64,000 nucleotides of DNA, from the NCBI RefSeq assembly GCF_000969605.1, contig NZ_JZUE01000003.1, positions 62,001 to 126,000 on the forward strand. The letters are read 5' to 3'. Positions 18,345-26,712 of the stretch are shown here, piece by piece. Numbering within the stretch: position 1 is the first letter of the stretch; each line of letters starts with the position of its first letter. Both the position numbers and the translations under genes were made by a program. The DNA is from Aquincola tertiaricarbonis. Lineage in GTDB: Bacteria; Pseudomonadota; Gammaproteobacteria; Burkholderiales; Burkholderiaceae_C. The notes under the pieces were generated by a model that saw nothing but the letters and a program-made list of their open reading frames with translations, was not told the origin of the DNA and did not search any database.

Positions 18345-19439
18345 ATGTCCAGCCCCACCGAAGCCGCGCTGCTTGCAGCCCTCCAGACCGTCGTCGACCC
18401 GAACACCGGCGAAGACTTCGTTACCACCCGGCAGCTGCGCAACCTGCGCATCGACGGCGGCGACGTGGCCTTCGACGTGCAGCTCGGCTACCCGGCGCAA
18501 AGCCAGTTTCCGGCGCTGCGCAAGGCGCTGGTGGCGGCCGCGCGCAGCGTGCCGGGCGTGGAGAACGCCAGCGTCAACCTCAGCAGCGTGATCGTGGCGC
18601 ACGCGGTGCAGCGCGGCGTTCAGCTGCTGCCCGGCGTGAAGAACGTGATCGCCGTGGCCTCCGGCAAGGGCGGCGTGGGCAAGAGCACCACCGCGGCCAA
18701 CATCGCGCTGGCGCTGGCCGCCGAGGGCGCCACCGTGGGCCTGCTGGACGCCGACATCTACGGCCCCAGCCAGCCGATGATGATGGGCGTGCAGGGCAAG
18801 CCCGAAAGCCACGACGGCAAGACGATGGAGCCGCTGGTGGGCCACGGCGTGCAGGTGATGTCCATCGGCTTCCTGGTGGAGCCCGACCAGGCCATGATCT
18901 GGCGCGGCCCCATGGTCACGCAGGCGCTGGACCAGCTGCTGCGCCAGACCAACTGGAAGAACCTCGACTACCTCATCGTCGACATGCCCCCGGGCACCGG
19001 CGACATCCAGCTCAGCCTGTGCCAGCGCGTGCCGCTGACGGGCGCGGTCATCGTCACCACGCCGCAGGACATTGCGCTGCTGGATGCGCGCAAGGGGCTG
19101 AAGATGTTCGAGAAGGTCGGCGTGCCCATCCTGGGCATCGTCGAGAACATGGCGGTGCATGTGTGCTCGAACTGCGGCCATGCCGAGCACATTTTCGGCG
19201 CCGAAGGCGGCCGCAGGATGGCGGCCGAGTACCAGGTGGACTATCTGGGCGGCCTGCCGCTCAAGCTCAGCATCCGCGAGCAGGCCGACTCGGGCCGGCC
19301 CACCGTGGTGGCCGAACCCGACAGCGAGGTGGCCGGCCTGTACAGGGCCGTGGCCCGCCAGGTGGCGGTGACGGTGGCGCGCAAGGCCAAGGACTTCTCG
19401 GCCAAGTTCCCCACCATCACCATCTCCAAGACCACCTGA
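18345..19439 (+). CDS. apbC: Iron-sulfur cluster carrier ATPase ApbC/Mrp
   Basis: A 364-residue Mrp/NBP35-type P-loop ATPase that carries 4Fe-4S clusters to apo-proteins. An N-terminal MIP18/DUF59 domain (about 1-85) precedes the deviant Walker A loop SGKGGVGKST at 106-115, the switch motif DADIYGPSQP at about 135-144 and DMPPGTGD at about 213-220. The bridging cysteines are C274 and C277 (HVCSNCGH). Length is normal for the domain-fused form. The start is supported by MSSPTEAALLAALQTVVDPN, typical of the family. No Shine-Dalgarno sequence is seen, and a -10-like box is seven bases upstream. It stands apart from metG and dcd, with which it is often clustered in this order of bacteria. Confidence 0.95.
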   Translation: MSSPTEAALLAALQTVVDPNTGEDFVTTRQLRNLRIDGGDVAFDVQLGYPAQSQFPALRKALVAAARSVPGVENASVNLSSVIVAHAVQRGVQLLPGVKNVIAVASGKGGVGKSTTAANIALALAAEGATVGLLDADIYGPSQPMMMGVQGKPESHDGKTMEPLVGHGVQVMSIGFLVEPDQAMIWRGPMVTQALDQLLRQTNWKNLDYLIVDMPPGTGDIQLSLCQRVPLTGAVIVTTPQDIALLDARKGLKMFEKVGVPILGIVENMAVHVCSNCGHAEHIFGAEGGRRMAAEYQVDYLGGLPLKLSIREQADSGRPTVVAEPDSEVAGLYRAVARQVAVTVARKAKDFSAKFPTITISKTT

Positions 19440-19460
19440 TCCTGGAGAGGCCGGGGCGCC

Positions 19461-22400
19461 TTACGGCGCCACCTGCACCAGGTCGGCCTCGCGGCCGGCC
19501 CGGGCGTCCCAGTGCAGCATCAGCAGGCCGCTCTGGCCATGGGCGTCGGCGGCCACGCCCGGCGTCCGGGTCACCGTCAGCGCACCGCTGCGGCCCGCCG
19601 GGAGGGTGAAGGCGTCCAGGCCCACGCTGTACTTGGGTCGCGCCGGGATGTAGGTGTTGCCCACCACCACGTCGGTGAGCGCGCCGCTGTAGTAGTTGTC
19701 GAAGGCCAGCACGTCGAAGCGGATGCGGCTGTTCAGGTTGGTCACGCCCAGGTCGGACGCCAGCACGGTGAGCACCGCATTGCTGGAGTCGAGGTCGGCG
19801 TCCAGGTAGAAGTTCGCCACCGCCTGTCCCTGGTTGCTGCCGTCGGGGTTCAGCCGCTGGGCGTACACCAGCGTCTGCCCGCTGGTGCCGAAGCCACCGT
19901 TCTCCGCCGTGTAGATCACCGCGTCGTCCACGCCGTCGCCGTTCACATCCACGTACACATCGAACTCCGCCGGATAGGCGGGATGTGCCCGGCGGCCGAA
20001 GGTGGTGATGGCGAACTGCAGTGCCGGCACGCCCACGTCCACCAGCCGCACGCCGGTGGCCTTCAGGTCGATCAGGGCCACCTCGCCCCCGGCCGGCGCC
20101 TGCACCACGCTGATCTGCGGGCTGATGCCGGTGAGCGCGAACACGTCGGTGTAGCCCGGCGCGGCGCCACCCACGTTGCTCACGCCCAGCAGGCCGCTGC
20201 TCTCGCCTTCCAGCGCCACCGAGGTGGTGGACGGCAGCACGTTGGCCGCCTTGTGCGGCAGGATGTGCCACGGCACCGAGACGGTGCCGGCCGAGTCGCT
20301 CAGCGTGACGTAGCCATCGAACTCCACGTCGCCCAGCAGGGCGCCGTTGCCCTGGTTTCCTGCGAAGCCCAGGTTCCAGGCGGGCAGCTTGCCGGCGTCC
20401 AGCGTCAGCGTCAGCACGAAGGCCGCCGTGGCGTTGGCCGGCACCGTGATGCTGGCCGGCGCGGCCAGCGTGACCGCGCCGCGCGCCTCGTCGGCCGCAT
20501 AGCGGAAGCTGCGCTGGATGGCATAGGTGCGGGCGGAGTTGCTGTAGTTGCGCACCGCCACCTTGCGGCTGATCTTGCTGATGCCGGTGGCCCGCACCAC
20601 GCCGAACGACAGGCCCACGCTGTACGGGTTGGTGGCATCCCACACGCCGGTGGTGAGCGTGGCGCTCTTGTCCACGCGCAGCTCGCCGGCACCGATGCGC
20701 GACACCGGCGCCAGCACGCCGGGCAGCGTGGCGGGGTTGGTGTAGACCTCGGCATTGGCGCCGTTCATCAGCCGCGCCTTGATCTCCACCGGCGTGGCGG
20801 CCGGGAACTTCTGCAGCAGCAGCGCGGCCGCGCCGGCCACCATCGGCGTGGCGCCGGAGGTGCCGCCGAAGCTCTCGGTGCCGGTGCCGGTGCCGTAGAC
20901 CGCCGAGACGGAGGCACCCGGCGCGCCGATCTCCGGCTTGATGGCGCCATAGCTGTACGACGGCCCGCGGGCCGAGGTGCTGGCCATGCTGCCCACCAGC
21001 GGGATGAGGTTGCTGCGGCTGACGGTCACCGTCACGCCGGAGGCCAGCGCCGACTTCAGGCGCGCGCCCACTTCCTGGCCGATGACCAGCGTCTGCACCA
21101 GGTTGGTCTCGCCGCCGGAGCTGAAGGTGGGGGCCTCGCCCGGCGCGTTGTTGGCCAGCAGCACGCCGAGGGCGCCCTTGGCCGAGGCATTGGCCACCTT
21201 GGTGCTGATGTTGCAGCTGCCGCGGTCGATCAGCGCCACCTTGCCGGTGAAGTCGGGCGTGGTCTGCGGGGTGCAGGACAGCCGCGCGTCGGCGGTGCTG
21301 CCATAGGCCAGCAGGCCGCTGAAGCCGCTGGTCACCGGCGCCCATTCCACGGTGTTGGTGTTGCCGTAGGTGCCGGCGATGGACGCCGGTGCATTGACCA
21401 CCAGTGCGATGGCACCGGCCGAGGGCACGGCCGTCTGCGCCACGCTGATGGCTTCCGGCGCGGTGGAGGAGGAGCTGACGATGTACGGCCGGTCGGCCGC
21501 ATTGCCGGCCGCCGCCACCACCACGATGCCGAACCGCACCAGGTTGCTGACCGCCTGCGAGCTGGAGTCCTCGCGCTGGCCGTAGTCCGCACCCAGCGAG
21601 AGGTTGATCACGTCGGCGGCGTCGGAGAAGTCGAGGTCGCCGTTGGGGTCCATCGCCCAGTCCAGCCCGGCCAGCGTGGCCACGCCGCTGCAGCTGGTGC
21701 TGACGCTGCTGCACACCTTGACCGCGTAGATGCTGGCGCCGGGCGCCATGCCCTTGTGCTTGCCGTCGGTGCTGGCGCCGGCGGCGATGTCCGCCACGTG
21801 GGTGCCGTGGCCGGCGTCGCTGCCGGCGTCGATTGGGTTGGGGTCGGGCGCCAGCGCGCCGTTGGGCCAGGTCTCGCCCACGAAGTCGTAGCCGCCGATC
21901 ACCTTGGCGGTGGGAAACACCCCGGGCGTGACCACCGTCGGGTTGTTGGCGGCTGCGGCGAAGGCGGCGGCGGTGCCGGCGCCGCCCAGGTTGCGGTGGG
22001 TGTAGTCCACGCCGCTGTCCAGCACGGCGATGCGCTTGCCGGCGCCGGTGACGCCCAGGTCCTGCAACGCCTTGGCGCCCACGTAGGGCACCGTCTCGCC
22101 CAGCGAGCGGCGGCTGTCCGGCACCGGCAGCACGCCGGTCACGCCGGCCAGGCGGGCGATCTGCGGCAGCCGCGTGGCGGGCACCGACACCACCAGCGCG
22201 TTGTAGCTCTTGCTCACGCGGGCCAGCTCGGCGCCGCCCAGGCCGCGGATCTGGCCCATCAGCGCGTCCTGCTTGCCCTTCAGGCTGGCCATGTAGGCCT
22301 GGCGCTGCGCCAGGCCCATGGTGCCCAGGCCCTGCTTGGCATTGGGGCCCAGGGCCACGGCCAGGGGCGCGTCGGTCAGGCGCACCACCACCTGCACCTG

Positions 22401-22571
22401 GCCGCGCTGCGCGGCCAGGCGGGTGGGGCTGGCCGCGGTGACGGCGGCGGGCAGCCGCAGCGCCTGGGCATGGGTGCCGGCCGCGGTCTGGGCCTGCGCG
22501 GCGGGCTGCAGGCCCAGCAGCGCACAAAGCGCCAGGCCCAGCGCCTTCAAGGCGCGAGGAGTTGTCTGCAT
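19461..22571 (-). CDS. Secreted subtilisin-family (S8) serine protease with PA domain
   Basis: A 1036-residue secreted protease. Residues 1-28 are a Sec signal (LGLALCALLGLQPAAQAQ). An I9-like propeptide follows (about 55-155, with VVRLTDAPLAVAL). The catalytic triad is D185 in IAVLDSGVDYTHRN, H255 in GSDAGHGTHVADIAAG and S572 in FGGTSGATPMVAGAAALLL. A protease-associated (PA) domain is inserted between H and S at about 430-520 (FTGKVALIDRGSCNIS), as in Vpr-type subtilases. The C-terminal 400 residues are beta-rich, with calcium-site-like text (YVDVNGDGVDDAV). There is no PEP-CTERM tail or membrane anchor. Likely extracellular nutrient scavenging; the substrate is unknown. It is tail to tail with apbC. 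Confidence 0.92.
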   Translation of the reverse strand: MQTTPRALKALGLALCALLGLQPAAQAQTAAGTHAQALRLPAAVTAASPTRLAAQRGQVQVVVRLTDAPLAVALGPNAKQGLGTMGLAQRQAYMASLKGKQDALMGQIRGLGGAELARVSKSYNALVVSVPATRLPQIARLAGVTGVLPVPDSRRSLGETVPYVGAKALQDLGVTGAGKRIAVLDSGVDYTHRNLGGAGTAAAFAAAANNPTVVTPGVFPTAKVIGGYDFVGETWPNGALAPDPNPIDAGSDAGHGTHVADIAAGASTDGKHKGMAPGASIYAVKVCSSVSTSCSGVATLAGLDWAMDPNGDLDFSDAADVINLSLGADYGQREDSSSQAVSNLVRFGIVVVAAAGNAADRPYIVSSSSTAPEAISVAQTAVPSAGAIALVVNAPASIAGTYGNTNTVEWAPVTSGFSGLLAYGSTADARLSCTPQTTPDFTGKVALIDRGSCNISTKVANASAKGALGVLLANNAPGEAPTFSSGGETNLVQTLVIGQEVGARLKSALASGVTVTVSRSNLIPLVGSMASTSARGPSYSYGAIKPEIGAPGASVSAVYGTGTGTESFGGTSGATPMVAGAAALLLQKFPAATPVEIKARLMNGANAEVYTNPATLPGVLAPVSRIGAGELRVDKSATLTTGVWDATNPYSVGLSFGVVRATGISKISRKVAVRNYSNSARTYAIQRSFRYAADEARGAVTLAAPASITVPANATAAFVLTLTLDAGKLPAWNLGFAGNQGNGALLGDVEFDGYVTLSDSAGTVSVPWHILPHKAANVLPSTTSVALEGESSGLLGVSNVGGAAPGYTDVFALTGISPQISVVQAPAGGEVALIDLKATGVRLVDVGVPALQFAITTFGRRAHPAYPAEFDVYVDVNGDGVDDAVIYTAENGGFGTSGQTLVYAQRLNPDGSNQGQAVANFYLDADLDSSNAVLTVLASDLGVTNLNSRIRFDVLAFDNYYSGALTDVVVGNTYIPARPKYSVGLDAFTLPAGRSGALTVTRTPGVAADAHGQSGLLMLHWDARAGREADLVQVAP

Positions 22572-22647
22572 GCGATCTCCGATGTGTAGAGGAGCGACGT
22601 TGCAAAGCCGGCGAAGGCCTCTTGGGCCCGCGCCGCGGGTGCGGCTG

Positions 22648-23349
22648 TCAACCGGCGTGGTGTGCTGAGCGGGCGGTGTGGCGCTGGCGGCGGCGCAACG
22701 CGACCAGGCCGCCCAGGCCCAGCGCCAGCATCAGCGCGGCGGAAGGCTCCGGCACGGGGGTCACGCTGGCGCCGGTGAGCGTGATGGTGTAGCCGAGCGA
22801 CGAATCGGCATTGGCCCCAAAGCCGTCCAGCCAGGAATCCAGCGGGCCACTGGCCGGGTTGCCGTACGCCAGTTCGGTCAGGCCGGCGGGCTGCACGAAC
22901 AGGTCTTCGCCCAGGCCGTCGCGGGCCGAGAAGCCGCCTTGGGCGACGCCGAGGTAATACAGGCCGTTGCTCAGTCCGCTATAGGGCGTCAGCGTAGGAT
23001 TCAGGCCGCTGGCCGTGTCGTCGCTGGCGTAGACGCCGAACCCGTCCATGTCGAACAGGAAGAGCGCGGTGTCGTCGGAGCCTGCCGTCGCGGTGGCGCT
23101 GAACGTGGCGGCGTCGGTGATGCGGATGCCGAACAGGTCCACCTGGTAGGCGAAGGTGTTGTCGAGCAAGGCCACCACGTCCAGCCGGCCGGTGATGCCG
23201 GTCAACGCCGCGCCGGGGCTGCCCAGCGGGATTTCAGCCGACACCGGCACCTCGCCGGCGTCGATCTCGTTCCATGTCAGGGCGGCGGCGCCCTGGGTGA
23301 AGCTCAGCGCCGCGGCCAAGGCGGCGGCAGCCAGGATCGAACACTTCAT
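22648..23349 (-). CDS. PEP-CTERM exported protein, unknown function
   Basis: A 233-residue exported protein. Residues 1-23 form a signal peptide (ILAAAALAAALSFTQGAAA). The body is acidic and beta-rich, with FDMDGFGVYASDD and GLYYLGVAQGGF, resembling the DVUA0089-type PEP-CTERM proteins that often sit in biofilm or matrix regions. The tail is VPEPSAALMLALGLGGLVAL followed by RRRQR, the exosortase sorting signal. No catalytic motif is visible. Its start is 156 bases from the next gene upstream on the same strand; that gap has two inverted repeats and is the least GC-rich stretch nearby, so it probably has its own regulated promoter. It is the third PEP-CTERM gene in the window. Confidence 0.8.
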   Translation of the reverse strand: MKCSILAAAALAAALSFTQGAAALTWNEIDAGEVPVSAEIPLGSPGAALTGITGRLDVVALLDNTFAYQVDLFGIRITDAATFSATATAGSDDTALFLFDMDGFGVYASDDTASGLNPTLTPYSGLSNGLYYLGVAQGGFSARDGLGEDLFVQPAGLTELAYGNPASGPLDSWLDGFGANADSSLGYTITLTGASVTPVPEPSAALMLALGLGGLVALRRRQRHTARSAHHAG

Positions 23350-23387
23350 CGATGGGTCCCTTCTGGGTGAGAAGAACGACTGCTTAG

Positions 23388-23468
23388 CCTTTCGCTACGG
23401 ATGCGAAACGAAAGGACGCACAGTTGTCACATATTTCACGCCAGCCGACCCCCCTAGTTCTTGGGGGT
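23388..23468 (-). promoter_or_regulatory. Inverted repeats and possible sigma-54-like site upstream of the PEP-CTERM gene
   Basis: Two inverted repeats lie here: CCTTTCG with CGAAAGG at 23388-23415, and ACCCCC with GGGGGT at 23448-23468. Between them, on the minus strand, TGGCGTGAAATATGTG (23428-23443) has the GG/G spacing of a sigma-54 promoter but GT instead of GC at -12. PEP-CTERM genes in related bacteria are known to be controlled by sigma-54 with PrsK/PrsR; that this site works is inference. Confidence 0.3.
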
Positions 23469-23505
23469 GACCCTTGAAGTCTGGAACTTTTCAGTAACCG
23501 ATCGC

Positions 23506-23910
23506 TTACTTGAGCGGCAGTCCGGTGCGCAGGCCGCAGCGGCCCGCCATGCAGGCCGCACCAGGATCGGGCACCACGGAGCAGGTGGAGGCACGGCCGT
23601 CGCCCGCCGCGGCCGGCGTTTGCGCCTGTGTGTAGCGGTCGGCCAGCGCCTGCAGCTGGATGCCGTCGGTCACCTGCGATGACCACGGTAGCCAGGCCTG
23701 CGGCCCGCCGCAGGCCTTGCGGCCCACCGCCATGGTGTGGCATTGCTCGTCGCTGGTGCAGGCGGCGCTGCCGATCGCCTCGATCAGCAACTGCTTCTCC
23801 GCATTGCCGGGCGGGCTGAGCGGCGGCGGCTTGGCCACCGGGGCGGCGCTGCAGGCCAGCATCAGGCCGCAGGCGGCGGCCGTGGCCGCGAAAAGCCCGG
23901 CGCGATTCAT
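23506..23910 (-). CDS. Small cysteine-rich lipoprotein, unknown function
   Basis: A 134-residue predicted lipoprotein. The signal LFAATAAACGLMLACSA ends in the lipobox LMLAC. The mature part has six further cysteines, in the groups AACTSDEQCHTM, RKACGGPQAW, STCSVV and AACMAGRCGL. Their pattern suggests two or three disulfide bonds and resembles small periplasmic proteins with C-x5-C modules. I do not recognise a named family. The ATG overlaps the stop of the Mpo1-like gene upstream in a four-base ATGA junction, so the two are translationally coupled. The partner is a membrane dioxygenase-like protein, which hints at a cell-envelope role but no more than that. Confidence 0.65.
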   Translation of the reverse strand: MNRAGLFAATAAACGLMLACSAAPVAKPPPLSPPGNAEKQLLIEAIGSAACTSDEQCHTMAVGRKACGGPQAWLPWSSQVTDGIQLQALADRYTQAQTPAAAGDGRASTCSVVPDPGAACMAGRCGLRTGLPLK

Positions 23911-24434
23911 GCGGGGCTGTGCAGGTCGCGCAGCACCGTGGGGCCGGCGCGGCGCTCGATGTCCGACAGCAGCTGGCGGCAATAGCCCATCGCGAACAGC
24001 AGTTCGGCGGCGACGAACATCGGTCCGATCAGCAGCCCGCTCAGGTCGTCCACGAAAGCAGGCTTGCGGCCTTCGTAGTAGTGCCCCACGAACTGGATCA
24101 GCCAACCCAGGAGGAAGCTGCCGATGCCCCAGCCCAGCCACTGCGCCACGCTGCCGCCGGCCAGCGTGTGGCCCAGCGCCAGCAGCAGCGCGTTCAGCAG
24201 GCTGACGGCGATGCCCACCGCCAGCTGCCCGCGCGTCAGGTACCACAGGGTGGCCAGGCCCCAGGCGATCCAGGCGGGCGTGAGCGCCAGCGTGCCGGTG
24301 CCCAGCTCGGGGCGCGCCAGCAGCACGCCCACGGCGAAGACGATCAGCGGGATGCCGACGAAATGGGTGGCGATGTTGCGGCGGTCGCGGTGGTAGGTGG
24401 CGTACTGCACCAAGAGATCGTTGGCCTTGCGCAT
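23907..24434 (-). CDS. Mpo1-like membrane protein (DUF962)
   Basis: A 175-residue integral membrane protein of the Mpo1/YGL010w (DUF962) family. In yeast Mpo1 is an iron-dependent dioxygenase that shortens 2-hydroxy fatty acids during phytosphingosine breakdown. The bacterial members are little studied. The conserved motifs are seen: YATYHRDRRNIATHFVGIPL at the N-terminus and QFVGHYYEGRKPAFVDDLSG in the middle, with histidines that would bind iron. Four to five membrane segments separate them. The ATG at 24434 follows an AGGAG ribosome-binding site at good distance; a TTG further up lacks one. The gene is coupled to a Cys-rich lipoprotein downstream and divergent from a PAP2-like gene. Confidence 0.82.
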   Translation of the reverse strand: MRKANDLLVQYATYHRDRRNIATHFVGIPLIVFAVGVLLARPELGTGTLALTPAWIAWGLATLWYLTRGQLAVGIAVSLLNALLLALGHTLAGGSVAQWLGWGIGSFLLGWLIQFVGHYYEGRKPAFVDDLSGLLIGPMFVAAELLFAMGYCRQLLSDIERRAGPTVLRDLHSPA

Positions 24435-24570
24435 GACGGCTGTCTCCTGCAATTCGTGTGCGTGAGGGATTGACGATGACGATAGCAGTGGTAGCGCGGG
24501 CGTGCAGCGGAACTTCCCTGCGTCCCCCCTGTCCGCTACCGGGTTCGTGAACTAGGAGCGAGGTGGCTGC

Positions 24571-25143
24571 ATGTCGGACCGTGATCTGTTCGAAGTGTTC
24601 AACGCGCCGGAGGGCCTGCACGGCGGCTGGCTGCTGCTGGTGCGCCTGCTGTCCGGCCATGTGGCGTGGATGACGCTGCTGGCGGTGGCGGCCACCCTGG
24701 TGCTGGGGCCGGTGGGGCTGCGCCGGGCGATGGCGCGGCTGGTGCACGGCGCGGTGCTGTCTGCGCTGCTGGCGGTGGTGGTGTCGCTGCTGCTGCGCCA
24801 GCCGCGGCCGGGCGACCTGGCACTGGGCCACCAGTACTTCCATGCGCTGCTGCCTTCGGGCTTTCCCAGCGTGCAGGTGACGGTGCTGTGGGCACTGGCC
24901 CTGGGCGCGCTCACGCTGCGCCCGGCCTGGCCCTGGCTGGGTGCGCTGATGCTGCCGCTGGGCCTGGTGGTGGGCTGGGCCCAGGTGTACGCGGGGCTGC
25001 AATTCCCCACCGACGTGCTGGCCGCGGCGCCGGTGGCGGCGGTGGGCGTGGGCATCGCCCATCTGCTGCGCCGGCCGCTGGAGGTGGAGCTGACGCAGCC
25101 GCTGCTGCGCTGGATCGACGGCCTGCGCCGGCAGCGGCGCTAG
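24571..25143 (+). CDS. PAP2-fold membrane protein with substituted catalytic residues
   Basis: A 190-residue membrane protein with about six hydrophobic segments and the layout of the PAP2 lipid phosphatase family. The first motif is only partly kept (LLLRQPRP, ending in R79-P80). The second motif, normally PSGH, reads GFPSVQ with Q102 where the catalytic histidine should be. The third, normally SR-x5-H-x3-D, reads [13 protein letters not shown], with Q138 for the arginine, Q144 for the nucleophilic histidine and D148 kept. The open frame, normal length and clean membrane pattern argue against simple decay. It may have lost phosphatase activity and bind lipid pyrophosphate instead. An intact PAP2 paralogue lies at 56.6 kb. 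Confidence 0.75.
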   Translation: MSDRDLFEVFNAPEGLHGGWLLLVRLLSGHVAWMTLLAVAATLVLGPVGLRRAMARLVHGAVLSALLAVVVSLLLRQPRPGDLALGHQYFHALLPSGFPSVQVTVLWALALGALTLRPAWPWLGALMLPLGLVVGWAQVYAGLQFPTDVLAAAPVAAVGVGIAHLLRRPLEVELTQPLLRWIDGLRRQRR

Positions 25144-25169
25144 CCGGTCGGGCACGGGAGGCCGCTGCC

Positions 25170-25175
25170 TACAAT
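25170..25175 (+). promoter_or_regulatory. Possible dcd -10 box
   Basis: TACAAT, five of six consensus matches, lies 28 bases before the dcd ATG in the context GCCTACAATCCGC. No clear -35 box is seen. The ribosome-binding site GGAG lies at about 25190. Confidence 0.4.
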
Positions 25176-25203
25176 CCGCGCCATCACCTGGAGCAGCCCC
25201 CGC

Positions 25204-25773
25204 ATGAGCATCAAGAGCGACCGTTGGATTCGCCGCATGGCCGAAGAGACCGGCATGATCGAGCCGTTCGAGCCGGCGCAGGTGCGTACCGCGGCCGACG
25301 GCCACCGCATCGTCAGCTATGGCACCAGCAGCTACGGCTACGACATCCGCTGCGCCCCCGAATTCAAGATCTTCACCAACATCAACTCCACCATCGTCGA
25401 CCCGAAGAATTTCGACGAGAAGAGCTTCGTGGACTTCCAGGGCGACGTCTGCATCATCCCGCCCAACAGCTTCGCGCTGGCGCGCACGGTGGAGTACTTC
25501 CGCATCCCGCGCAACGTGCTCACCATCTGCCTGGGCAAGAGCACCTATGCCCGTTGCGGCATCATCGTCAACGTCACCCCGTTCGAGCCCGAGTGGGAAG
25601 GCTACGTGACACTGGAGTTCAGCAACACCACGCCGCTGCCGGCCAAGATCTACGCGGGCGAGGGCTGTGCCCAGGTGCTGTTCTTCGAGAGCGACGAGGT
25701 CTGCGAGACCAGCTACAAGGATCGCGGCGGCAAGTACCAGGGCCAGCGCGGCGTCACGCTGCCGAAGGCCTAG
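25204..25773 (+). CDS. dcd: dCTP deaminase
   Basis: Dcd deaminates dCTP to dUTP in the cytosol and so feeds dTMP synthesis. The 189-residue product is almost the exact family length. Diagnostic text includes [19 protein letters not shown] at the N-terminus and [11 protein letters not shown]. Also present are the active-site region [20 protein letters not shown], with the conserved glutamate in [20 protein letters not shown], and the C-terminal [12 protein letters not shown] lid. An ATG with GGAG at moderate distance fixes the start. In Betaproteobacteria it often follows apbC directly; here about 5.8 kb separate them. The metallopeptidase gene follows 47 bases later and may be co-transcribed. 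Confidence 0.97.
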   Translation: MSIKSDRWIRRMAEETGMIEPFEPAQVRTAADGHRIVSYGTSSYGYDIRCAPEFKIFTNINSTIVDPKNFDEKSFVDFQGDVCIIPPNSFALARTVEYFRIPRNVLTICLGKSTYARCGIIVNVTPFEPEWEGYVTLEFSNTTPLPAKIYAGEGCAQVLFFESDEVCETSYKDRGGKYQGQRGVTLPKA

Positions 25774-25820
25774 GCATCGGCCTTGCCGCAGCATCCGACC
25801 AACAACGTCAGGAGGCGGCA

Positions 25821-26693
25821 ATGAAGTGGGAAGGCGAGCAGCAGAGCAGCAACGTCGAGGACCGGCGCGGCGGCGGCGGCGGGCGGGGCATCGGCCTGGG
25901 CGGCGGCAGCATCGGCTTGGGCAGCGTGGCCATCGCGCTGGTGGCGGGCTGGATCTTCGGCATCAACCCCTTGACGCTGCTGGGCCTGATGGAAGGCGGC
26001 GGCCAGGCGCCCACCAGCCAGAACGCGCCGGCCACCGCGCCCCCGCCTACCGACCGCGAGGCCGCCTTCGTCTCCACCGTGCTGGCCGACACCGAGCGGG
26101 TGTGGCACGCGCAGATGCAGCGCGGCGGCGCCACCTACCAGGAACCGCGGCTGGTGCTGTTCCGCGGCGCGGTGCGCACCGCCTGCGGCACCGGCCAGTC
26201 GGCCATGGGGCCGTTCTACTGCCCGGGCGACCAGAAGGTCTACATCGACCTCGGCTTCTTCGACACCCTGCGCCAGCGCCTGGGCGCGCCCGGCGACTTC
26301 GCCCAGGCCTACGTCATCGCCCACGAGGTGGGCCACCATGTGCAGAACCTGCTGGGCATCACCGGCAAGGTGGATGCGATGCGCGGCAAGGTGCCGGAAG
26401 CGCAGATGAACCAGATGTCGGTGCGCATCGAGCTGCAGGCCGATTGCCTGGCCGGCGTGTGGGCGCACGATTCCCAGCAGGGCAAGGGCTGGCTGGAGCA
26501 GGGCGACCTGGAGGAGGCGATGAATGCCGCCTCGCGCATCGGCGACGACACCCTGCAGAAGCAGTCCGGCGGCACCGTGGTGCCCGAGACCTTCACCCAC
26601 GGCACCAGCGCGCAGCGGGTGGCCTGGTTCCGCCGCGGCCTGGCCGCCGGCAACATGAACGACTGCAACACCTTCGACACGCGCAACCTCTAG
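25821..26693 (+). CDS. YpfJ-type neutral zinc metallopeptidase
   Basis: A 290-residue membrane-anchored zinc peptidase of the YpfJ family. The N-terminus is charged and glycine-rich ([18 protein letters not shown]), followed by one membrane helix at about 32-48. The catalytic domain begins at about 78 and contains the zinc-binding HEVGHH at 168-173 with YVIA before it, a third ligand region in [13 protein letters not shown], and the family marker [19 protein letters not shown]. An AGGAGG ribosome-binding site sits a few bases before the ATG. Physiological substrates of this family are unknown; a role in envelope protein turnover is plausible. It lies between dcd and a DUF1801 gene on the same strand. 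Confidence 0.9.
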   Translation: MKWEGEQQSSNVEDRRGGGGGRGIGLGGGSIGLGSVAIALVAGWIFGINPLTLLGLMEGGGQAPTSQNAPATAPPPTDREAAFVSTVLADTERVWHAQMQRGGATYQEPRLVLFRGAVRTACGTGQSAMGPFYCPGDQKVYIDLGFFDTLRQRLGAPGDFAQAYVIAHEVGHHVQNLLGITGKVDAMRGKVPEAQMNQMSVRIELQADCLAGVWAHDSQQGKGWLEQGDLEEAMNAASRIGDDTLQKQSGGTVVPETFTHGTSAQRVAWFRRGLAAGNMNDCNTFDTRNL

Positions 26694-26712
26694 GCCCCCT
26701 CCGGAAGCCCCC

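Noticed and set aside
19512-22589. 1025-codon open frame opposite the subtilase
   Set aside because: It is the antisense shadow of a gene with a full catalytic triad; its text is low-complexity HRAGQV and has no homology I recognise.
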